Notes under the pieces: generated by a model
The model's database searches: none
What the model was told of the DNA's origin: nothing
Seen by the model: the letters and a program-made list of their open reading frames with translations, nothing else
Made by a program: the position numbers and the translations under genes
In this document: positions 16,800 to 24,082 of the stretch, in pieces
Numbering within the stretch: position 1 is the first letter of the stretch
Layout: each line of letters opens with the position of its first letter
Source of the DNA: Herbaspirillum rubrisubalbicans
GTDB taxonomy: Bacteria > Pseudomonadota > Gammaproteobacteria > Burkholderiales > Burkholderiaceae_D
Reading direction: 5' to 3'
Assembly: GCF_003719195.1 (NCBI RefSeq)
Contig: NZ_CP024996.1
Span: 868,001 to 932,000 of the forward strand
DNA: 64,000 nt

Positions 16800-17178
16800 G
16801 CCCAGCACCAAGAAGAGTACGGCGGGCAAGCTCTTCATCGATGGCGTTTTCGAGTGCTACACCCTTGAGGACATCGTGCGCGCCCGGGGCGTGAAGGTCT
16901 ACGGCCAGACGGCTATCCCGGCTGGCACCTATCAGGTGCTCCTGACGCAGTCGCCGCGGTTCAAGCGCGTGCTGCCGCTGCTGCTGAACGTGCCGGGCTT
17001 CGAAGGCATCCGTATCCATCCCGGCAACAAGGCCGAGGATACCGACGGCTGCATCCTGGTGGGCGATGCGCCGGCGCCGGACTGGGTGGGCCAGAGCAAG
17101 GTGGCATTCGACCGGCTGTTTGCCAAGCTGCGCCTCACCGCCGAGCCGATCACCATTGAAATCCGGGGGGCAGCATGA
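16777..17178 (+). CDS. DUF5675-family protein, candidate endolysin
   Basis: A 133-residue protein with the DUF5675 pattern: KLFIDGVFECYTLEDIVR (about 18-35), KVYGQTAIPAGTYQV (40-54), and the conserved block GIRIHPGNKAEDTDGCILVG (77-96), containing His81, Gly83-Asn84, Asp88-Thr89 and Gly91-Cys92. The His...GC arrangement recalls the L,D-transpeptidase active site. It lies between holin and spanin genes, where phages keep the endolysin, and no lysozyme, amidase or peptidase is otherwise present in the cassette. Peptidoglycan activity is inferred; I know of no certain proof for the family. I chose the ATG at 16777, preceded by AAAGGA; the reading can be extended upstream but only into the holin gene. 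Confidence 0.8.
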   Translation: MKLLLQREPSTKKSTAGKLFIDGVFECYTLEDIVRARGVKVYGQTAIPAGTYQVLLTQSPRFKRVLPLLLNVPGFEGIRIHPGNKAEDTDGCILVGDAPAPDWVGQSKVAFDRLFAKLRLTAEPITIEIRGAA

Positions 17179-17447
17179 TCGACATCCTCTTGAGTATCGC
17201 CCCCTGGCTGGCCGGCCTGATCGGTATCGTCGCCGGCCTGTTTATGCACCAGCAGGCCAAGGCCACCAAGGCCCAGGCAGCGCAAGAAGTTGCCGAGACC
17301 AAGCAAGAAGTTGACGACCGAAACACTGCGGCCGCCCAGAAAGCAGCCCAGGCCACAGGAGAACGCGGAAATGTGGAAAACGAGATTGCTGCTATGCCTG
17401 CTGCTGACCGTGAGCAGCGGCTGCGAGATGACTGGACGCGTGAATAA
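17175..17447 (+). CDS. Rz-like i-spanin
   Basis: A 90-residue inner-membrane protein. One N-terminal membrane span (IAPWLAGLIGIVAGLFM, about 8-24) is followed by a long Ala/Gln/Lys/Glu-rich periplasmic coiled coil. It would join the o-spanin encoded within its 3' end to fuse inner and outer membranes at the end of lysis. The start overlaps the DUF5675 stop by four bases. Confidence 0.75.
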   Translation: MIDILLSIAPWLAGLIGIVAGLFMHQQAKATKAQAAQEVAETKQEVDDRNTAAAQKAAQATGERGNVENEIAAMPAADREQRLRDDWTRE

Positions 17448-17613
17448 TCCTGTTGCCGTGACGCCCACTATCGTGGACAACGGCTGCAACTGGACGCGCC
17501 CCATCTTCATCGACAAGACCGACAAGCTGAGCCAGGGCACGGTCGACCAGATCCTGGCGCACAATATGACCGGGCAGCGGCTGTGCGGCTGGCAACCAAG
17601 CAAGAAAAACTGA
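17371..17613 (+). CDS. Rz1-like o-spanin lipoprotein, nested out of frame
   Basis: An 80-residue lipoprotein beginning MWKTRLLLCLLLTVSSGCEMTG: a basic start, hydrophobic core and a lipobox ending SSGC with the lipidated Cys at residue 19. The gene begins inside the i-spanin frame (about 77 bases of overlap) and continues past it, the overlapping architecture typical of Rz/Rz1 pairs. The lipobox is slightly non-canonical (Ser at -3). The mature part contains two further Cys residues (NNGC/QRLCGW regions). Confidence 0.7.
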   Translation: MWKTRLLLCLLLTVSSGCEMTGRVNNPVAVTPTIVDNGCNWTRPIFIDKTDKLSQGTVDQILAHNMTGQRLCGWQPSKKN

Positions 17614-17686
17614 TCTTTGATATAGTCCGCCCCGCCGGCGGCTTCATTCTCCGTCGGCATCCCCACCAGTGAGAACTGGACCTCTA

Positions 17687-17724
17687 ACCCGCATTGCATC
17701 CCCCCAAGCAATGCGGGTCTTTTT
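17687..17724 (+). terminator. strong rho-independent terminator ending the phage late operon
   Basis: A perfect 11-bp stem (ACCCGCATTGC at 17687-17697 with GCAATGCGGGT at 17708-17718), a 10-base loop, and a following CTTTTT. It lies about 75 bp after the o-spanin gene and closes the structural-lysis transcription unit. Confidence 0.9.
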
Positions 17725-17844
17725 CCCCTGTAAGTTTCGTTTGAAATAATCGCGTCTGGCATTGAAATAGCGCGGAAACCGATCATCGGTAAGATGCACA
17801 CATGGTCAGACGCACTTCCGCACCGACATTTCCAGGAGAAAACC

Positions 17845-17949
17845 ATGATCGATTACGTCTTGCATTCCCTTTTGGATCCGTTCATTCGTATAGCCGGTGG
17901 GATGCACGGCGCAGTGGATCATTTCGGCCAGATGACGGGCTTCTTCTAG
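17845..17949 (+). CDS. 34-residue ORF upstream of the accessory gene
   Basis: A short ORF (MIDYVLHSLLDPFIRIAGGM... ending QMTGFF) with a very good ribosome binding site (CCAGGAGAAAACC just before the ATG). It lies after the late terminator and 54 bp before the 388-codon gene. It is amphipathic with no clear membrane span. It could be a leader peptide, a small toxin-like protein, or chance. Nothing identifies it. Confidence 0.4.
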   Translation: MIDYVLHSLLDPFIRIAGGMHGAVDHFGQMTGFF

Positions 17950-18003
17950 AGGGCCTTCATCCTGACGGATGTGACCATACATATCGCTTTCAAAGGGGAT
18001 CGT

Positions 18004-19170
18004 ATGTTCATGACACGCATCACTCGTTCCGAACTGCACGACCTGATTTGGTCTCAGCCAGCAAAGGATGTCGCGCAGCGCCTTGGCATGTCTCCCGAGC
18101 AGCTCAGGGCTGCCTGTGAAACGGCCAGGATTCCACGACCAGGTCGCGGATATTGGAACATGGTGAATGGCGGCGGTAAGCCCAAGAGGGTGCCGTTGCC
18201 CGATCGGCTGCTTGGCCAGGCAGAACATGTCATCCTTGTTGACGAATCGCGAATGGGCTCCGGCGTGCGGCGACGGATGCTGCTGGACGAGCCGCCGCTG
18301 GAGACTCCAGAATTTCGGGAAGGCCTGAGCATAGTCGAATTGAGGGCGCGTGCGCTAGCAGCGGCGGCCCCATTGCGGAAGACGCTATCCAACAAGCACC
18401 ACGCGATCTCCAAACTGCTCATAAAGGATGAAGAAAACAAACAGAGGTGGAGAGGGCATCCCTTGGACGCAGAGTTCTACCCGGTCATTTCCTCAACTAA
18501 GCAGGGGCGCCGCCGCCTGCTGATCTTGAATCAGCTGCTTCAGGCCCTTTCTTATTGCGGAGCTGGAGCCGCTAAAACTAAAGAGCCCGGGTACGAGTGG
18601 AGCATTCGGATAGGAGACATGAATGTGGCATTCGAACTGCGCGCGGTGGGTGCGCCGGCGAGCGAGATCTCGCGCAGGCATCAGGAGCGCGACGATCCAG
18701 GGGACCTAGAATTGGTGATACGCGGGGAGGCGACGGGGGGGATAGAGACAGAGTGGCGCGATTCGGCGTCTAGGCCGCTCCAAGCACAGATGAGGGAAAT
18801 CGTCGCCGGGTTCCTGATCTTTGCCGAGCTTTCCTATAGGCGCGGCGAGATTGACAGAGTTCAACGGCTGCTGCAGAAGAGGGCTGAATTGGAGGCCACG
18901 ATTCAGCGTCATAAACAGGAACGCCTACAGGAGCAACTTGAAGGCTGGAAGAAAGCCGAGGAGGAACGGCGGGGTGACCTCCTGGTGGAGGTAGAGGACT
19001 GGAAAAAAGCACATGAGATCAGGGCATTTATTAATGCCAGGCTGCTGGCGGCCGAGGATGGTACGCCTGAAGAGAGAGAGCTGTCGGAACGATGGGCACG
19101 CTGGGCCTTGTCAATAGCGGATGCTATCGATCCAATCACAAAGCACCGGGCTGAAGAAAATGATCAGTGA
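18004..19170 (+). CDS. prophage accessory protein with N-terminal HTH-like domain and coiled coil
   Basis: A 388-residue protein. The N-terminus has the pattern ELHDLIWSQPAKDVAQRLGMS...IPRPGRGYW, which I recognise from a widespread uncharacterised family in proteobacterial mobile elements: an LW-x-P-xxxVAxxxGxS helix-turn-helix-like start followed by IPxPxRGYW and PLP. The middle is mixed; the C-terminal third (about residues 285-345) is a highly charged coiled coil. I start at the ATG at 18004 behind AAAGGGG; an ATG 33 bases upstream lacks such a site. Located between the late terminator and attR, it fits a lysogen-expressed cargo gene. Regulation or defence are both conceivable; function unknown. 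Confidence 0.75.
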   Translation: MFMTRITRSELHDLIWSQPAKDVAQRLGMSPEQLRAACETARIPRPGRGYWNMVNGGGKPKRVPLPDRLLGQAEHVILVDESRMGSGVRRRMLLDEPPLETPEFREGLSIVELRARALAAAAPLRKTLSNKHHAISKLLIKDEENKQRWRGHPLDAEFYPVISSTKQGRRRLLILNQLLQALSYCGAGAAKTKEPGYEWSIRIGDMNVAFELRAVGAPASEISRRHQERDDPGDLELVIRGEATGGIETEWRDSASRPLQAQMREIVAGFLIFAELSYRRGEIDRVQRLLQKRAELEATIQRHKQERLQEQLEGWKKAEEERRGDLLVEVEDWKKAHEIRAFINARLLAAEDGTPEERELSERWARWALSIADAIDPITKHRAEENDQ

Positions 19171-19320
19171 ATATCTAACCGCGGCGGAATTGGCGTCACT
19201 CATCGGATGCCGGCCGACCAGCATTGCTTGCATGAAGTGCTGGCTCGCAAAAAATGGATGGCCCCATGTGGCGCACGCGGTCAGGCCGAGCAGGGCGATT
19301 ACAGAAATTGCTTTTTTCAT
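19111..19320 (-). pseudogene. possible lipoprotein gene fragment
   Basis: The minus-strand reading starts MKKAISVIALLGLTACATWG, a convincing lipoprotein signal with lipobox LTAC. It then runs antisense through the DUF4224 remnant and the end of the 388-codon gene, giving sequence that looks non-coding after about residue 20. No good ribosome binding site precedes it. It is best read as a lipoprotein 5' end left by recombination, or coincidence. Confidence 0.3.
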
Positions 19321-19426
19321 CTTGATCCACGAGAAAATTCTTGAACTTTTCTCCAGCCTGACAGCAGAAGCTGGTCGAGTAAAGGACCAGGCGTTTTTCC
19401 GGATAGCGAAGTGTTGCGCGCTATGA
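19160..19426 (+). pseudogene. DUF4224-like protein, probably truncated
   Basis: An 88-codon frame whose first 35 residues (SEYLTAAELASLIGCRP... then WLAKNGWPHV) match the DUF4224 pattern FLTxxELxxLxGC...WLxxNGWP. DUF4224 genes usually sit directly upstream of a phage integrase. After GWPHV the expected GxPxVxR ending is lost and the frame continues as hydrophobic, unrelated sequence. No integrase follows: only about 134 bp separate this frame from attR. The start overlaps the stop of the 388-codon gene. Confidence 0.45.
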
Positions 19427-19460
19427 CCAAAACCTGCCCAAACTAGGCTTGAATCGGGCA

Positions 19461-19546
19461 AAATAGACGGGAAAGTGCAGCCGGTAAATGGGATGGCTTC
19501 CGCTGCAGGTCGTTGATTTGACTGCACTTTCCTTGTTTGTCTATTT
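19461..19546. repeat. inverted repeat next to attR
   Basis: Left arm AAATAGAC (19461-19468) plus GGAAAGTGCAG (19470-19480); right arm CTGCACTTTCC (19522-19532) plus GTCTATTT (19539-19546). The 11-bp inner arms and the 8-bp outer arms are perfect and separated by one base on the left and six on the right. Lying 14 bp from the tRNA remnant, it may hold integrase or excisionase sites, or be the remains of a terminator. Confidence 0.6.
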
Positions 19547-19559
19547 GTAGTCAGAAAGT

Positions 19560-19604
19560 CTCATAATCCGTTGGTGCCGTGTTCGACTCACGGGGGGGCC
19601 ACCA
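19560..19604 (+). other. attR: duplicated 3' half of a CAU-anticodon tRNA gene
   Basis: The 45 bases fold exactly as a tRNA 3' half: anticodon loop CTCATAA (19560-19566), anticodon-stem 3' strand TCCGT, 5-base variable region TGGTG, T-stem CCGTG, T-loop TTCGACT, T-stem CACGG, acceptor GGGGGCC (19594-19600), discriminator A, CCA (19602-19604). The bases upstream (AAAGT) cannot pair with TCCGT and no 5' half is present, so this is a remnant and not a gene. Anticodon CAU with acceptor GGGGGCC suits tRNA-Ile2 or elongator tRNA-Met. The intact gene should lie at the left prophage end. Confidence 0.85.
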
Positions 19605-19611
19605 GTACCAG

Positions 19612-19653
19612 AGCGGCTTAGCGACTTATGGTCCTAAGCCGCTTTTTCTTTTG
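19612..19653 (+). terminator. rho-independent terminator, probably of the host tRNA gene
   Basis: Stem AGCGGCTTA (19612-19620) with TAAGCCGCT (19635-19643), 14-base loop, followed by TTTTCTTTT. It starts 8 bp after the tRNA CCA end, so before integration it would have terminated the tRNA transcript. Confidence 0.8.
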
Positions 19654-19877
19654 CTGGGGGATTTTTTGCCCATTCTAAAAAAAGCTGTGGGCAACTGGAG
19701 TGTTTTGTTCAACGGCTGACCATCACGCCCGCAGCAACTAAGTGCTGCTCAAGATATACATCTACGGCAATCTCAATCGATTGCAGTCGAGCCGGCAACT
19801 GGAGTGCGAGGTGCAGCGCAATGTCGAACTGATGTGGCTATCCGGGATGACTTGACCGCTACAGTGCTTGCTGGTCT
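19654..19877. other. intergenic region, no gene seen
   Basis: Host sequence between the tRNA terminator and the amidase terminator. I find no ribosome binding site with a credible frame and no structured RNA. Confidence 0.6.
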
Positions 19878-19903
19878 AAAAAAGGGCGGCTGTTTAGGCC
19901 GCC
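19878..19903 (-). terminator. terminator of the amidase operon
   Basis: On the - strand: GGCGGC, 7-base loop, GCCGCC, then a run of six T (A-run at 19878-19883 on the + strand). It lies 50 bp downstream of the amidase stop. Confidence 0.8.
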
Positions 19904-19952
19904 GAAAAGGCTGAGAATGATTTCCAACGACTCAACCAGAGGTCACAACTAT

Positions 19953-21401
19953 TTATCGGTTCAACGCATCTACGACTGCCAACGGTGCTTGGGAAACCCA
20001 CGGGCGCAAGGCTTCCAGTGCATGTGCCAATTGCAAAACACCTATGTCGTCTCGGGATGGACCAATGATCTGCATTCCCATAGGCAGGCCGTTCGTTCCG
20101 AAGCCGACCGGTACACTCATGGCCGGTAGGCCCGCCAGTGTCGGGCCAATGACCACCTCCATCCAGCGATGGTAGGTATCCATTTCCCGGCCCGCTATGT
20201 TGCGCGGCCACGTCGTGGCCGCATCGAACGCAAACATCTGTGCGCTGGGCAGCAGCAGGTAATCATATTGCTCGAAGAGCTGATGAATTGCGCGATACCA
20301 ATCGCTGCGAGCAACAGACGCGCGGAAAATATCAATCCCCTTCAGATTCAGGCCCGATTCTACTTCCCATTGTGCCTCTGGCTTGAGCAAGCCGCGCTGT
20401 GCCGGGTTAGCGAAGTAGGCGTTCAAGTTGGCGCCGACTAGCCAGTGCCGATGAATGAGCCAGGTCTCCCAGAGCTTTTCCATCGGATAGTCGGGTTGGC
20501 ATTGCTCTACCGTACAGCCAATATCGGTAAAGTCCGACAGCGCTGCCTCGCACAGCACCATGACCTCCTTCTCTATCGGCAAGTAACCGTCGTAGTTCCC
20601 GAGCCAACCAATTCTCGTGCCTTTGAAATCCCGCTTGAGTTGCGCCACCTCGCCAGTCACGTCCGTGTCATTCGATAGCGGGCAACGGCGGTCATAGCCT
20701 GCCTGGGTAGCGAAAAGCCGGGCGACGTCGGCCACGGTGCGTCCCATGGGGCCCTCCGTGCTCAATTGCTGCAGGAAGAGTTCTCCGCCTGAGCCGTAAG
20801 GGACACGGCCCTGCGTCGGCCTGAAGCCATAGACATTGTTGAACGCGGCCGGATTTCTCAAGGAGCCCATCATGTCGCTACCATCAGCCACGGGCAGCAT
20901 ACGCATCGCCAGCGCTGCAGCGGCACCACCACTGCTACCGCCAGCAATGCGCGAGAAGTCATAGGCATTCCGGGTTACGCCGAATACCGGGTTGTAGCTG
21001 TTCGAGCCGAGTCCGAATTCGGAGACGTTAGTCTTTCCGATGAAAATGGCACCCGCTTCACGCACACGGGCGATGCAAGTTGTATCGCTCAGGTCCGGTT
21101 CCATGGCTGACAGAGGAGAGCCTTTGCTGGTAGGCAGTCCTTTGCACGAAGCGAGGTCCTTCGGTGCCTGGGGCATACCGTGCATCCATCCCAGATATCT
21201 GCCCTGCGCAAGCAATTGGTCTGCACGCTCGGCTTCGTCCAGTAGCGCCTCAGTCGGGCGCAGCGAAACGATGGCGTTCACATGCGGGTTGACCTTCTCG
21301 ATATGCTGCAGATACGCCTGCATGACTTCGCGGCAAGAAACTTTCTTGCGGCGAATAGCATCGGACAATGCCAGTGCATCGAGGGTAACCAGTTGATCCA
21401 T
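19953..21401 (-). CDS. amidase (amidase-signature family)
   Basis: A 482-residue hydrolase of the Ser-cisSer-Lys amidase-signature family (GatA, AtzF and others), which hydrolyses C-N amide bonds. The triad is visible: Lys81 in PQAPKDLASCKG, the cis-Ser in GGSSGG (156-157), and nucleophile Ser180 in GSDMMGSLRNPA. There is no GatB-type partner nearby, so it is a catabolic amidase and not a Gln-tRNA amidotransferase. I start at MDQLVTLDAL, where AAGGAGC precedes by 8 bases; the frame can be extended by 15 residues without a site. It lies 41 bp downstream of an MHS transporter, so an imported amide or acylated amine is a likely substrate. Identity of the substrate is unknown. Confidence 0.85.
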   Translation of the reverse strand: MDQLVTLDALALSDAIRRKKVSCREVMQAYLQHIEKVNPHVNAIVSLRPTEALLDEAERADQLLAQGRYLGWMHGMPQAPKDLASCKGLPTSKGSPLSAMEPDLSDTTCIARVREAGAIFIGKTNVSEFGLGSNSYNPVFGVTRNAYDFSRIAGGSSGGAAAALAMRMLPVADGSDMMGSLRNPAAFNNVYGFRPTQGRVPYGSGGELFLQQLSTEGPMGRTVADVARLFATQAGYDRRCPLSNDTDVTGEVAQLKRDFKGTRIGWLGNYDGYLPIEKEVMVLCEAALSDFTDIGCTVEQCQPDYPMEKLWETWLIHRHWLVGANLNAYFANPAQRGLLKPEAQWEVESGLNLKGIDIFRASVARSDWYRAIHQLFEQYDYLLLPSAQMFAFDAATTWPRNIAGREMDTYHRWMEVVIGPTLAGLPAMSVPVGFGTNGLPMGMQIIGPSRDDIGVLQLAHALEALRPWVSQAPLAVVDALNR

Positions 21402-21442
21402 CTTTTGTGCTCCTTGCATTGCCTGCGAACCCATCCCTACTG

Positions 21443-22756
21443 TCACTTGAGCTCTCCAATTCCGGCGAAGACTTCTGTCTGCCGATTCTTCGCTGCCGGG
21501 CTTTGGTCACGCATCGCCCAGGCTGCGGCAACGCCGATACAGGCAGCCAACAGCACATACCAGGCGGGCGCGACCGGTGAACCCGATGTCTTGGTGAGCC
21601 AGGTCACGATGAACGGAGCAAAGCCACCGAAGAGCATCGCTGCCAGATTGTAGGCCACGGCAAGGCCGGTGGAGCGCACCCGCGTAGGGAATTGCTCCGA
21701 CAAGGCGGTGGGCATCGGGCCGTAGTTTGCGCCGATCATGATGCACAGAAGGACTTGCATCACCAGCAGACGGGGCAGACTGGGCGCTGTGGCGACCCAG
21801 ACGAACAGAGGGTACACCGTCAACAGGAATGCCAGCGAGCTGTAGAGCAGGACGGTGCGGCGGCCGATGCGGTCGGACAGTGCGCCGGCAAACGGAATGA
21901 TGAGGGTGAGCAGCGCCACGGCAATCATCTGCACCATGAACGCCTGATCGAGAGGAAGCCCCAGTTGCTTGTTGGCGAAGGTGGGCATATTCACCAGAAC
22001 AACGTAGAAGGCCACCGTACCGTTGATGACTTGCCCCATCGATACCAGCACGCCACGCAGGTTGGTTTTGACCACATCAAGCAGCTTGATGGGGGCTGCG
22101 TCGGGCTTGTTGGCGCTCTCCATGAAATCGTCTGTCTCATGCATGTGGCGGCGAATCCAGAGACCGACCGGCCCGATGAGCAGGCCAATCACAAACGGCA
22201 GTCGCCAGCCCCAGCTGTCCAGGGCCTGCGGCGACAGATTGCGTGTCACCAGAGCGCCCATGCCTGCACCACAGAAGACCGCCAGGCACTGACCGACCAA
22301 CTGCCACGAGCCGTACAGGCCACGCTGGTTGGCGGGGGCACTCTCCACTAGGAATGCAGTCGAACTGGAATATTCACCACCGGTAGCGAAACCCTGCAGC
22401 ATCCGCGCGACCACAATCATGATCGGCGCTGCGATACCGATGGTTGCGTAGGTGGGCGTAAAGGCAATGATGGCGATGGCCAGGGTCATCAAAACGATGA
22501 TGACCTGCATCGCCGCCTTACGGCCTTTGCGGTCGGCGTAAAGGCCGAGCAGCACGCCACCCACGGGGCGCATGAAAAATCCGATGCCGAAGGTCGCCAG
22601 GGCTACCAGCAAGGAGGTGTATTCGTTGTCGGCCGGGAAGAACAGCCTAGCGATAATGGCCGAGAAAAAACCATACACGATGAAGTCGTACCATTCGAGG
22701 GCATTACCGACAATCGCGGCAATGACTTGGCGTTGTTTACTAAGTTGTGGTTGCAC
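21443..22756 (-). CDS. MHS-family (MFS) metabolite:proton symporter
   Basis: A 437-residue inner-membrane transporter with about 12 spans. The start VIAAIVGNALEWYDFIVYGFF and the loop 2-3 motif GLYADRKGRK are diagnostic of the metabolite:H+ symporter branch (ProP, KgtP, CitA-like). LQGFATGGEYSSS is the conserved fourth-helix motif. Substrates of the branch are small organic acids, betaines and osmolytes. Upstream of the amidase on the same strand with a 41-bp gap, it most likely imports the amidase substrate or a relative. Confidence 0.85.
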   Translation of the reverse strand: MQPQLSKQRQVIAAIVGNALEWYDFIVYGFFSAIIARLFFPADNEYTSLLVALATFGIGFFMRPVGGVLLGLYADRKGRKAAMQVIIVLMTLAIAIIAFTPTYATIGIAAPIMIVVARMLQGFATGGEYSSSTAFLVESAPANQRGLYGSWQLVGQCLAVFCGAGMGALVTRNLSPQALDSWGWRLPFVIGLLIGPVGLWIRRHMHETDDFMESANKPDAAPIKLLDVVKTNLRGVLVSMGQVINGTVAFYVVLVNMPTFANKQLGLPLDQAFMVQMIAVALLTLIIPFAGALSDRIGRRTVLLYSSLAFLLTVYPLFVWVATAPSLPRLLVMQVLLCIMIGANYGPMPTALSEQFPTRVRSTGLAVAYNLAAMLFGGFAPFIVTWLTKTSGSPVAPAWYVLLAACIGVAAAWAMRDQSPAAKNRQTEVFAGIGELK

Positions 22757-22910
22757 GGTAGGTCCCTATCAATGGGTTGGCAAGAGCTGCTGACTTACGA
22801 ACTGGCGACGGAACAAAACCAGCCTTCGCCTTATCGTCTTGGTATCTTGCCGCCTCAACTTGATTTTCCGTTTGACCCCAAAACACAGCTTCTTGATAGT
22901 CAACGACAAT

Positions 22911-22933
22911 AAAAAACGGCCCTACAAAGGCCG
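22911..22933 (-). terminator. terminator after the AraC regulator gene
   Basis: On the - strand: CGGCC, 7-base loop, GGCCG, then six T. It lies 29 bp past the AraC stop and separates that gene from the MHS transporter transcript. Confidence 0.7.
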
Positions 22934-22961
22934 CTAACAAAACCGTTGCCGATTGGTAATC

Positions 22962-24023
22962 TCACTGAACGCGCGGGTGCCCGCCGAGATGCTGGCGCCG
23001 CCATTCCGTTGGGGAAATACCGTGCCAACGCTGAAAGGCCCGGGAAAATGCACTGATTTCCGAGTAGCCCAGAAGGAAGGAGAGCTCGGAAATCTGCAGC
23101 GCCGGGTCCTTCAGATACACAAGCGCCATGTTCTTGCGGACATCCAGGAGAACCTCTTGATAAGTCAGCCCGGCCGCACGCAATCTGCGTTGCAGCGTCC
23201 AGTTCGCCATGCCCAGTGCGCTTGCAATGTCGTCCAGCGTGGGTTCCCTGTCATCGAGTCGCTGCCGGATGGCGGCGCGCACTTTGTCGACCAGGGTTTC
23301 AGCGACCGACGCTGTCAGCCCCAGCTGGCGCAGGTTGTTGCGCATCAGGCTGTGCAGATGCACATCAGCCCCTGGCATGGGCGCATCGAGCTCATCTCCT
23401 CGAAGCACGATGGCATTGGTCGCCTGAGAAAAATGGATCGGAGCACCAAAAATGTGCTCATGCTCCTCGTCGCCGTGCAACGCACCATGTTCGAAATGAA
23501 TTTCCAGGGGCCGCCATTGCTGGCCCAGTGCCTGCCTGAGCACATTGAAGAACATCCCGATGGATAATTCGGCATCCTGGCGACGTTGAGTGATGAGCGG
23601 GTCGGTGATGCGGTATTCGACGTAGGCCAGACCATCCGCGTGGGTCACGCCCAGATGCGAACGCTGCTGATGATGGTGGAACATGGCACCCATGTTGCAC
23701 AGGGCCTCGCCTACTGTGGGTGAGGTCAAACCAAGGTAGCCCAACATGCCAAGCCCTGCGGGCATGAATTGTTGGCCAAAGCGCAAGCCGAAATGCGCAT
23801 TTTGCGTCTGACGTGCGGCTTGCTCCATCGCGTTGCAATATATTTCCAGGCTCAAGGTCGCGGTGGGCTGCTCGATGGTATCGCAGTCAGCACCGGCCGC
23901 TCCCAGGATGCGCTCCGGGTCACCACCTTCGCTCTGAATGAATTCAAGCAGGCCCGTTGCCGCTGCTGAAAGAATGCATGACTGGTGGTCGGAAGCACGA
24001 GATAGACGCGGCGCATTGGACAT
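22962..24023 (-). CDS. AraC-family transcriptional regulator
   Basis: A 353-residue regulator. The N-terminal about 200 residues are the arabinose-binding-like sensor of OruR/ArgR-type AraC proteins (GLLEFIQSEGGDPERILGAAG, FGLRFGQQF, GYLGLTSPTVGEAL). The C-terminal about 100 residues hold the two helix-turn-helix units: SALGMANWTLQRRLRAAGLTYQEVL, then ELSFLLGYSEISAFSRAFQRWHG with the classic PxEWR end. Flanked by the kinase and transporter genes on the same strand and ended by its own terminator, it is the obvious regulator of this catabolic island. Confidence 0.85.
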   Translation of the reverse strand: MSNAPRLSRASDHQSCILSAAATGLLEFIQSEGGDPERILGAAGADCDTIEQPTATLSLEIYCNAMEQAARQTQNAHFGLRFGQQFMPAGLGMLGYLGLTSPTVGEALCNMGAMFHHHQQRSHLGVTHADGLAYVEYRITDPLITQRRQDAELSIGMFFNVLRQALGQQWRPLEIHFEHGALHGDEEHEHIFGAPIHFSQATNAIVLRGDELDAPMPGADVHLHSLMRNNLRQLGLTASVAETLVDKVRAAIRQRLDDREPTLDDIASALGMANWTLQRRLRAAGLTYQEVLLDVRKNMALVYLKDPALQISELSFLLGYSEISAFSRAFQRWHGISPTEWRRQHLGGHPRVQ

Positions 24024-24082
24024 GGTCAGACTCCATTTTCATGGTAAATAATTTCCCAACCATCCTAGCAATTTTCAGACCA

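Larger units (their letters stand above)
1..19604 (+). mobile_element. T7-like temperate prophage, right (late-gene) portion
   Basis: A continuous + strand block of virion, packaging and lysis genes, many joined by ATGA or longer overlaps, ends at a duplicated tRNA 3' half at 19560-19604. Gene content (tail tubular A/B, internal core proteins, transglycosylase-bearing core protein, T7-type terminase, T7-tail-fibre N-terminus, holin and spanins) is that of the Autographiviridae or a related podovirus. The integrase, repressor, replication genes, any phage RNA polymerase, portal and probable scaffold must lie beyond the left edge; none is visible here. That it is an integrated prophage follows from the tRNA remnant and the chromosomal genes beyond it. 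Whether it is still inducible cannot be told. Confidence 0.9.

Noticed and set aside
17802..18119. 105-codon + frame overlapping the accessory locus
   Set aside because: Conflicts with the well-started 34-codon ORF and the 388-codon gene and has no ribosome binding site.
19560..19604. A complete tRNA gene
   Set aside because: The 3' half folds perfectly but the bases upstream cannot form the D arm, the 5' acceptor strand or the anticodon-stem partner; it is an attachment-site remnant.
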